Assembly: GCA_018268545.1 (NCBI GenBank)
Contig: JAFDWI010000216.1
Coordinates: 1 to 5,036, forward strand
DNA length: 5,036 bases
Source: Actinomycetota bacterium
GTDB lineage: Bacteria; Actinomycetota; Acidimicrobiia; Acidimicrobiales; Iamiaceae
Direction: 5' to 3'
This document shows, piece by piece, positions 1 to 5,036 of the stretch (positions within the stretch are counted from its first letter, which is position 1; every line of letters starts with the position of its first letter). The position numbers were made by a program, and so were the translations under genes. The notes beneath the pieces were generated by a model. The model saw only the letters and a list, made by a program, of their open reading frames with translations. It had not been told where the DNA came from and did not search any database.

Positions 1-138
1 CGACCCGCACTGTTGATCGGCGTGTTCCTCGTTGTCGTCGCCGTCCAGATGGTCTCCATGGGGTTGATCGCGGAGCTGATCGTCAACCTGCGGCGCCGTC
101 GGAACCTCGACGCGTCGATCGCCTCGGACGACCCGTGA
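1..138 (+). CDS. C-terminal end of a family 2 glycosyltransferase with membrane anchor (5'-truncated by window edge)
   Basis: Only the last 45 codons are present, read in frame 1 and ending at TGA 136-138. They encode a hydrophobic helix (roughly residues 3-19, rich in Leu, Val and Ile), then GLIAELIVNL, a basic RRRR cluster and an acidic tail. This layout, with a Gln after the hydrophobic run and a G-x-x-x-E-L/I-x-x segment before arginines, is typical of the last transmembrane helix of DPM1/GtrB-like GT2 enzymes. Those enzymes transfer a sugar from a nucleotide donor to polyprenyl phosphate at the inner face of the membrane. The catalytic GT-A domain lies outside the window, so the family call rests on the tail and on the neighbours. 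Its stop codon overlaps the GTG start of the downstream methyltransferase, which implies a shared transcript. Another small membrane protein with a similar C-terminal helix cannot be excluded. Confidence 0.6.
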   Translation, partial: RPALLIGVFLVVVAVQMVSMGLIAELIVNLRRRRNLDASIASDDP

Positions 139-758
139 CCACTCCGATCGGTCTCGCTCCGGGAGCGCCGGAACTCGCTGCGGGCCAGGACGCGAAAAAA
201 TACGCGTCGACGAATCCGGTCGTGCGGCGACTGCTCGATGCGTGGACCCGCCGGCTGCGCACGGTGATCGGGCCGATCGCCGAGACCGACGTGATCGTCG
301 ATGTCGGGGTCGGGGAAGGGCTGTGCCTGGAGAGATTTCTTCCGCTCGGCCACTCCGCGATCGGTGTGGAGTATCGCCACGACAAGGCGGTACTGGCCGT
401 GGATCGACTGGACGGGTTGTCGCCGGTTGTCGCCGATGCGGGGATGTTGCCGATCGCCACCGCCTCGGCCGACATCGTGACGTGCATCGAGGTGCTGGAG
501 CATCTCGTCGTCGACGAACCGGCCGTCGCCGAGTTGGCGCGCATCTGCCGAGGCCGATGCATCGTCTCGGTGCCGTGGGAGCCGTGGTTCCGACTCGGGA
601 ATCTCGGTCGCGGCAAGAACATCGCTCGTCTCGGGAACGATCCCGAACACGTGCAGTTCTTCACCCCGGCCCGTCTTCGGAGCCTGCTGGCGACGTCCTT
701 CGCTTCGGTACGGGTCGTCGAGGCGTTTCCGTGGTTGATCGCCGAGGCCCGGGTCTGA
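135..758 (+). CDS. Class I SAM-dependent methyltransferase (Methyltransf_11-like)
   Basis: This 207-residue protein is about the usual size for a stand-alone Rossmann-fold methyltransferase. Motif I, the glycine-rich SAM loop, is DVGVGEG at residues 56-62. An acidic residue ends the next strand (GVEYRHD, 77-83). VVADAGMLPIA (98-108) matches the loop that contacts the adenine, and CIEVLEHL (117-124) is the typical post-strand-4 motif of Methyltransf_11/ubiE-like enzymes. Residues 144-182 (VSVPWEP, then FRLGNLGRGKN, LGNDPEH and FFTPARL) resemble a conserved block in a methyltransferase subgroup often found near glycosyltransferases. No signal peptide or membrane helix is seen, so it should be cytoplasmic. 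The GTG start sits in a GTGA overlap with the upstream stop; no clear Shine-Dalgarno is visible, as expected for translational coupling. The substrate cannot be read from sequence. Context suggests a lipid- or sugar-linked envelope metabolite, but this is inference. Confidence 0.88.
   Translation: MTTPIGLAPGAPELAAGQDAKKYASTNPVVRRLLDAWTRRLRTVIGPIAETDVIVDVGVGEGLCLERFLPLGHSAIGVEYRHDKAVLAVDRLDGLSPVVADAGMLPIATASADIVTCIEVLEHLVVDEPAVAELARICRGRCIVSVPWEPWFRLGNLGRGKNIARLGNDPEHVQFFTPARLRSLLATSFASVRVVEAFPWLIAEARV
720..723 (+). promoter_or_regulatory. Putative ribosome binding site for the GT-C-like gene
   Basis: GAGG lies inside the methyltransferase 3' end, seven bases before GTG 731. It is the main reason for preferring GTG 731 over GTG 770, which has no comparable purine-rich stretch at proper spacing. 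It is only four bases in GC-rich coding DNA, so chance is possible. Confidence 0.4.
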
Positions 759-2422
759 CGACCGACCCGGTGCAGGCGGAGCCGTCATTCTCGGTCGAGC
801 GGCTCCTCGATTCCCGCGCGGCTCGAAGCGCGCTGTTCGCCGCGCCGCTCGTGCCCTTGCTCGTCGCGTTCGTCCGCAAGCTCGTCGTCGCGTCCCACCC
901 GATCCCCGTCGTGGGCGACCAGGCGGCCCAGGTGTTCAACACCGGCTCGGCGGAATCGTTCCAACTGCTGGTGGGCTCGTACTCGCGATACGGGTGGCAT
1001 CACCCCGGACCGTTCATGAGCTACTGGTATTCGTTGTTCGCCCGGGTGTTCGGGCTCGGAGCCGGAGCGACGGTGTTGGGGACGGTGACGCTCAACCTGA
1101 TCGGCATCGCGGTCATCTCCTTCGGCATCGCCCGGTTCGGGACGCGCTCCCAACGCATCATCGGTTCGGCGGCGTTGACGTTCTTCGTCTTCCAGTTCGG
1201 GATGGATCGGCTGGTGGACCCGTGGAATCCGTTCACGATCATCGTGCCGCTCGCGGTCGCAGCGTTCGCCTGCGCGCTCGTGCTGACGGGCCGCATCCGG
1301 TGGCTTCCGGTCGTGGCGGCAGCGGCGTCGATCGCCGCGCAGGATCATCTCGGGGCGGTCCCGTTGGCGGCACTGTGGACGCTGGTTGCCCTGGTCGGCG
1401 CGGGCGTCGTCTGCCGCAGGCGATTGCGCGAAGTGGCCATCCCGGTCGGAGTCGCGCTCGGTGTCATCGTGGTCCTCTGGATCCCGCCGCTGTACCAGCA
1501 GGTCCGGTATCCACCGGGCAATCTCCACGAGATCATCCATTTCTCCCAGCAGGATCACGAGAAGCCGAAGGCGCCCGAGACACGAGACAACCTCGTCGTG
1601 CCACTCACCCTGACCCATCGCCCCCTCGGCGATGCGGTCGGCTATTCGATCAAACCTCTGCCTGTGCCGGCGCCGTGGCAGGTCCGTCTGTCGCAGTCCT
1701 ACGGGATCCTGCTGCTCGTCGGCGTGGCGCTCCCGACGGCCGGTCTCGCCGGGGGTCGGTGGCGTCGCGCGATGTGCCTGGTTGCGGTCATCGGCGTCGT
1801 CGGTGTGTACGAGTCGTCGATGCGGGCCATCCCGCCGTTGTACGGCTATCTCTACACACCCGCGGTTGCCGTCGGACTCGTGGCACTCATGGGCGTCGCG
1901 TTCTCCGTCGTCGACCTCGCGGTGCTGCTCGCACGTCGGCGGCACACCATCGGACCGCTCGTGCTCCGGTCGGCAGCCGTCGCGGCGATCGCCGTCATCG
2001 CTGCACTCACCGTGGTGTCGACGGCTTCGGCAACCTCGACGCGCGGCTACGGCGACGAAGTCGGCAGCGGTGCGGTCGTCGGGCTCGCAGACGCGATCCA
2101 GGCCGCAGCACCATGCGGGGCGCGGTCGGTGTTCCTGCAGTTCGTTCCCGACGGGTACTGGGTCTACGGGATCGGCGCCGCGCTGGTCCTGCAACGCCGC
2201 GGTGTCCATGTCCATGTCGCCGTCGGCGACGAGTTGTTCTTCGGGCCGGGGCACTCGGCGACCGGCACCGAATCGGCACGGCTCGTCGCGGTTGCGAACG
2301 GAACCCGGCCGCCATCGGACGCGGTCCGTGTGGTGCCCGTCGGCCCACCTCTCGGGGGTTCGATCGTGGTCGCACCGATCAAGCCCGGCGCACCGGTCCG
2401 GGCGAGTTGCGGGATGCGCTGA
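731..2422 (+). CDS. Multi-pass membrane protein, GT-C-like (putative polyprenyl-phosphate-sugar-dependent glycosyltransferase)
   Basis: The protein is 563 residues if it starts at GTG 731. That start has GAGG at 720-723 seven bases upstream and overlaps the methyltransferase by 28 bases. GTG 770 (550 residues, 11 bases after the methyltransferase stop) is a real alternative. About nine to eleven hydrophobic segments are visible, near residues 33-54, 113-137, 143-157, 168-186, 190-202, 208-228, 235-252, 322-341, 347-361, 371-400 and 410-433. The first large loop carries GDQ (62-64) and YSRYGWHHPGP (84-94). Later motifs are DPWNP (163-167), QDHLG (204-208) and WIPPLYQQ with PPGNL (250-265). I recognise this set from large uncharacterised actinobacterial membrane proteins with a GT-C-like plan, in which an acidic residue in the first outer loop is catalytic in known GT-C enzymes. 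About 130 residues after the last helix (from 434) form a probable extracytoplasmic domain with Cys462 and Cys560. Exact reaction and acceptor are unknown. The upstream GT2 fits as a supplier of lipid-linked sugar. Confidence 0.8.
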   Translation: MVDRRGPGLTTDPVQAEPSFSVERLLDSRAARSALFAAPLVPLLVAFVRKLVVASHPIPVVGDQAAQVFNTGSAESFQLLVGSYSRYGWHHPGPFMSYWYSLFARVFGLGAGATVLGTVTLNLIGIAVISFGIARFGTRSQRIIGSAALTFFVFQFGMDRLVDPWNPFTIIVPLAVAAFACALVLTGRIRWLPVVAAAASIAAQDHLGAVPLAALWTLVALVGAGVVCRRRLREVAIPVGVALGVIVVLWIPPLYQQVRYPPGNLHEIIHFSQQDHEKPKAPETRDNLVVPLTLTHRPLGDAVGYSIKPLPVPAPWQVRLSQSYGILLLVGVALPTAGLAGGRWRRAMCLVAVIGVVGVYESSMRAIPPLYGYLYTPAVAVGLVALMGVAFSVVDLAVLLARRRHTIGPLVLRSAAVAAIAVIAALTVVSTASATSTRGYGDEVGSGAVVGLADAIQAAAPCGARSVFLQFVPDGYWVYGIGAALVLQRRGVHVHVAVGDELFFGPGHSATGTESARLVAVANGTRPPSDAVRVVPVGPPLGGSIVVAPIKPGAPVRASCGMR

Positions 2423-3439
2423 TCAGCTCGTCGGCGGCGACGCGAACAGGTCGGCGAGAAGTTCCCGGGCTGCGCTCGCCGGTGAGCGGCGGTGATCCAC
2501 GACCGCTGCCTCGGCGTCGGACAGCCGTGCGGCGAGCACTGGGTCCGTGTGCAACATCGTCGTCACGCCGGCGGTGATCTCGGTCCAGAACCATGATCGA
2601 TGCTGCTCGGCGCGGTTCGCGAGCAGCGCGCCCGATCGGGCGAGGACGTCGTGGTCGTGATCGATCCGGTCGGCAACGTCCACGATCCCGTCGCCGGTCG
2701 TCGAGGACACCGCGAGCGCGGTCGGCTCGAGCCCGTCGCGTGGGGACCGGAGCAACCTCAGGGCGCGGCGGTGATCGGCGACGGAGCGGTTGGCGGCATC
2801 TGCGAGATCGCCGTCGGCCTTGGTGACGACCACGAGGTCGGCGAGTTCCATGATCCCTCGTTTGATCCCCTGCAGCTCGTCGCCGGTGCCCGGTGACACG
2901 AGCAGCACGAAGAGGTCGGTCATGTCCGCGACCGCCAGTTCGGATTGGCCGACGCCCACGGTCTCGACGAGCACGAGGTCGAACCCGGCTGCCTCACACA
3001 ACAACAGCACCTCACGTGAGCGGCGTGCGATGCCGCCGAGTGTCGTTCCCGCCGGGGAGGGTCGGATGAACGCATCCGGTTCGCGGGCGAGACGATCCAT
3101 CCGGGTCTTGTCACCCAGGATCGAGCCGCCGGACACGCGCGAACTCGGATCGACCGCGAGCACGGCCACCCGCCGACCCCGTTCCACCTCGAGCATCCCG
3201 AATGCCTCGATGAACGTCGACTTTCCGGCCCCCGGTGCGCCGCTGATCCCGATCCGCACGGCGTCGCCCGTTGCGGGAAGGATCGTGTCGATCAACGCTT
3301 CGGCGATCTCGCGATGATCGACGCGGGCCGACTCGACGAGGGTGATGGCTTTCGCGAGGGCGCGACGGTCCCCGCTCGTGACCCGGTCCGCCAGCTCCGC
3401 GACGTCAGGGGAACCGAGCGTGGGGTCGGAGCCGCTCAG
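2423..3439 (-). CDS. meaB: Methylmalonyl-CoA mutase-associated GTPase MeaB (ArgK family G3E P-loop protein)
   Basis: MeaB is the GTPase chaperone of B12-dependent mutases: it gates adenosylcobalamin delivery and protects the mutase from inactivation. From the CTG at 3439-3437 the protein is 338 residues, normal for the family. Visible motifs are Walker A GAPGAGKST (67-75), DPSS (97-100) followed by SGGSILGDKTRM (103-114), the Walker B/switch stretch ETVGVGQSE (159-167), the guanine-specificity motif TKADGD (206-211) and a G5-like SSTTGDG (245-251). The C-terminal helices (from about 295, TDPVLAARL then SPASAARELL) match the dimerisation arm of MeaB. Start choice: no ATG, GTG or TTG lies in frame near the family's normal N-terminus. 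The only conventional upstream start, TTG at 3580, would add 47 arginine-rich residues that are merely the mutase 3' end read in another frame. CTG 3439 overlaps the mutase stop as CTGA and has GAAGG nine bases upstream. Thr replaces the usual Asn in the NKxD motif. It is co-oriented with and follows the mutase. Confidence 0.93.
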   Translation of the reverse strand: MSGSDPTLGSPDVAELADRVTSGDRRALAKAITLVESARVDHREIAEALIDTILPATGDAVRIGISGAPGAGKSTFIEAFGMLEVERGRRVAVLAVDPSSRVSGGSILGDKTRMDRLAREPDAFIRPSPAGTTLGGIARRSREVLLLCEAAGFDLVLVETVGVGQSELAVADMTDLFVLLVSPGTGDELQGIKRGIMELADLVVVTKADGDLADAANRSVADHRRALRLLRSPRDGLEPTALAVSSTTGDGIVDVADRIDHDHDVLARSGALLANRAEQHRSWFWTEITAGVTTMLHTDPVLAARLSDAEAAVVDHRRSPASAARELLADLFASPPTS

Positions 3440-5036
3440 GCCGCGTCGCCTTCGGTTTCGCCCAACAGGTCGAGCACCGTCTCGGCGGCGTCCAGGACGT
3501 TCGTTCCGGGACCGAAGGTGGCCGCGACCCCGGCGTCGGTGAGCGCCGCGTAGTCCTTCGGTGGGATCACGCCGCCGCAAACGACGAGGATGTTCGGTGC
3601 GTCGAGCTTGCGCAACTCGTTGATCAACTGGGGGACGAGCGTGGAGTGACCTGCCGCCTGAGACGAGACCCCGACGACGTGGACGTCGTTGTCGACGGCG
3701 TCGCGCGCGACTTCCGCCGGCGTCTGGAACAACGTGCCGACGTCGACGTCGAACCCGAGATCGGCGAACGCGGTGGCGATGACCTTCGCCCCCCGGTCGT
3801 GGCCGTCTTGGCCCATCTTGGCCACCAACATGCGCGGGCGACGGCCCTCGGCTTCGGCGAACGCCGTGACGCGGCGCTGGATCCGGTCATAGTGCTCGTC
3901 GCCTTCGTACGCGGACCCGTACACACCCGAGATGCTACGGACTTCGGCCCGGTGGCGTCCGAACACCGCCTCCATCGCGTCGGAGATCTCTCCGACGGTT
4001 GCTCGGGCCCGGGCCGCATCGACACAGAGTGCCAGCAGGTTCGCGTCGCCGCGCGCCCCTTCGGTCAGGGCGTCGAGCGCTGCCTTGCATGCCTCGTCGT
4101 CGCGCCCGGCCCGGACCGCCTGGAGCCGTGCGATCTGCGCGTCGCGCACCTTCGCGTTGTCGATGTCGAGCACGTCGACCGACTCGGCTTCGGTCGGTCG
4201 GTACTTGTTCACCCCGACGACCACGTCGTCGCCGCGGTCGACCCGCGCCTGGCGCCGAGCGGCGGCCTCTTCGATCCGCAACTTCGGCATTCCCGACGCG
4301 ACCGCCTTGGTCATCCCGCCGAGGGCCTCGACCTCTTCGATGATCGCCATCGCCCGATCCTCGAGGGCTTTGGTCAGCGATTCGACGTAGTAGCTGCCAC
4401 CCAACGGATCGATCACGTGGGGGATCCCGGTTTCCTCGGCGAGGATCAGTTGGGTGTTCCGGGCGATGCGTGCCGAGTGATCGGTCGGCAGTCCGAGCGC
4501 TTCGTCGAAGGAGTTGGTGTGCAGGCTCTGTGTACCTCCGAACACCGCGGCCATCGCCTCGATCGTGGTCCGGATGACGTTGTTGTGGACGTCCTGTTCG
4601 GTGAGCGAGACCCCCGAGGTCTGGCAGTGCGTGCGGAGCATCGACGACCTGGGGTCGACGGGTTCGAACTGTGCCATGAGGTTCGACCACAGCGTGCGCG
4701 CCGCTCGCAACTTCGCGACCTCGGTGAAGAAGTTCATGCCGATCGCGAAGAAGAAGCTGAGGCGCGGTGCGAACGCGTCGACATCGAGCCCCTGGGCGAG
4801 CGCGGCCCGAACGTACTCGAGCCCGTCAGCGATCGTGAACGCGAGCTCCAGGTCGGCGGTCGCTCCCGCTTCCTGCATGTGGTAACCGGAGATCGAGATC
4901 GAGTTGAACCTCGGCATGTTCGTCGCCGTGTAGCCGATGATGTCGGCCACGATCCGCATCGAGGGTTCGGGTGGGTAGATGTAGGTGTTCCGGACCATGA
5001 ATTCCTTGAGGATGTCGTTCTGGATGGTCCCCGACA
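3436..5036 (-). CDS. Methylmalonyl-CoA mutase, large/catalytic subunit (N-terminus beyond window edge)
   Basis: This adenosylcobalamin-dependent enzyme interconverts (R)-methylmalonyl-CoA and succinyl-CoA by radical carbon-skeleton rearrangement, linking propionate and branched-chain catabolism to the TCA cycle. About 533 codons are present. The reading frame stays open to the window edge (GTIQNDILKEF precedes the internal Met at 4998), so that Met is not the start; roughly 190-200 N-terminal residues are missing. TIQND and MVRNTYIYPPEPS match the substrate-binding part of the TIM barrel. The Arg of MVRN (4990-4992) aligns with Arg207 and the His of SISGYHMQEAGA (4879-4881) with His244 of the Propionibacterium enzyme. 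Arg207 contacts the CoA ester carboxylate and argues against isobutyryl-CoA mutase; SISGYHMQ rather than a CSYHLQ form argues against ethylmalonyl-CoA mutase. The C-terminal B12 domain has GQDGHDRG, with its cobalt-ligating His at 3799-3801, then GVSSQAAGHSTL and CGGVIPP. The gene could be scpA/mutB/mcmA-type; subunit arrangement is not visible. It ends in a four-base overlap with meaB. Confidence 0.96.
   Translation of the reverse strand, partial: SGTIQNDILKEFMVRNTYIYPPEPSMRIVADIIGYTATNMPRFNSISISGYHMQEAGATADLELAFTIADGLEYVRAALAQGLDVDAFAPRLSFFFAIGMNFFTEVAKLRAARTLWSNLMAQFEPVDPRSSMLRTHCQTSGVSLTEQDVHNNVIRTTIEAMAAVFGGTQSLHTNSFDEALGLPTDHSARIARNTQLILAEETGIPHVIDPLGGSYYVESLTKALEDRAMAIIEEVEALGGMTKAVASGMPKLRIEEAAARRQARVDRGDDVVVGVNKYRPTEAESVDVLDIDNAKVRDAQIARLQAVRAGRDDEACKAALDALTEGARGDANLLALCVDAARARATVGEISDAMEAVFGRHRAEVRSISGVYGSAYEGDEHYDRIQRRVTAFAEAEGRRPRMLVAKMGQDGHDRGAKVIATAFADLGFDVDVGTLFQTPAEVARDAVDNDVHVVGVSSQAAGHSTLVPQLINELRKLDAPNILVVCGGVIPPKDYAALTDAGVAATFGPGTNVLDAAETVLDLLGETEGDAA
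3449..3453 (-). promoter_or_regulatory. Putative ribosome binding site for meaB
   Basis: Read on the minus strand, GAAGG lies inside the mutase 3' end with nine bases between it and the proposed CTG start at 3439-3437. Its spacing supports re-initiation at the CTGA overlap. The same bases encode mutase residues, so their conservation alone would not prove a binding site. Confidence 0.45.

Noticed and set aside
242..730. Upstream extension of the membrane-protein frame to GTG 242
   Set aside because: This part overlaps nearly all of the well-supported methyltransferase and translates to an Arg-rich sequence without motifs. The true start must lie near the methyltransferase end.
2204..2218. 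Short tandem repeat of GTCCAT encoding VHVHV
   Set aside because: Two copies of six bases within a coding region are consistent with an alternating beta-strand and chance; no wider repeat structure surrounds it.
785..2254. Long open frame of 489 codons on the minus strand, antisense to the membrane protein gene
   Set aside because: Its translation is dominated by Arg, Asp, Glu and His with no hydrophobic core or recognisable motif, as expected for the antisense of a GC-rich membrane-protein gene. The plus-strand frame has clear helices and family motifs.
994..2577. Second plus-strand open frame of 527 codons overlapping the membrane protein gene and the end of meaB
   Set aside because: The product is Arg/Gly/Pro-rich low-complexity sequence and crosses into the antisense of meaB. 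It is a codon-bias shadow of a high-GC genome.
3440..3580. N-terminal extension of MeaB to TTG 3580
   Set aside because: The 47 added residues are Arg/Gly-rich and are the mutase C-terminus read in another frame; MeaB proteins do not carry such an extension and would exceed the usual length.
4996..4998. ATG at 4998 as the mutase start codon
   Set aside because: The frame continues upstream as GTIQNDILKEF, a conserved part of the mutase barrel, up to the window edge, so this Met is internal.

Overview
This GC-rich window has strongly GC-biased third codon positions and almost no non-coding DNA. That suggests a high-GC bacterium, most likely an actinobacterium. A marine or soil Acidimicrobiia (Ilumatobacter-like) source is my guess from the style of the proteins and cannot be proven here.

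Layout: the window holds two convergent gene blocks. The plus-strand block (1-2422) contains the C-terminal end of a membrane-anchored family 2 glycosyltransferase, a class I SAM-dependent methyltransferase that starts inside the glycosyltransferase stop codon, and a large multi-pass membrane protein with GT-C-like features. The three genes overlap or nearly overlap and are probably one operon. A GT2 enzyme of the polyprenyl-phosphate-sugar synthase type next to a GT-C-like membrane protein fits a lipid-carrier-dependent glycosylation route for an envelope polymer or protein. The methyltransferase could act on the carrier-linked product or a related metabolite. That pathway is an inference.

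The minus-strand block (5036 down to 2423) contains the large B12-dependent methylmalonyl-CoA mutase, whose N-terminus lies beyond the window edge, followed by its GTPase chaperone MeaB (ArgK family). The mutase interconverts (R)-methylmalonyl-CoA and succinyl-CoA in propionate, odd-chain and branched-chain catabolism. MeaB gates adenosylcobalamin loading and protects the mutase from inactivation. The two are almost certainly co-transcribed and translationally coupled.

The blocks meet tail to tail with no spacer: the two TGA codons abut at 2422/2423. No tRNA, rRNA, CRISPR array, insertion sequence or clear promoter was seen, and no gene-free stretch exceeds 300 bases. I see no convincing new biological system. 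The most notable points are the apparent CTG start of meaB, the zero-base convergent junction, and the uncharacterised GT-C-like membrane protein in its glycosylation cassette.
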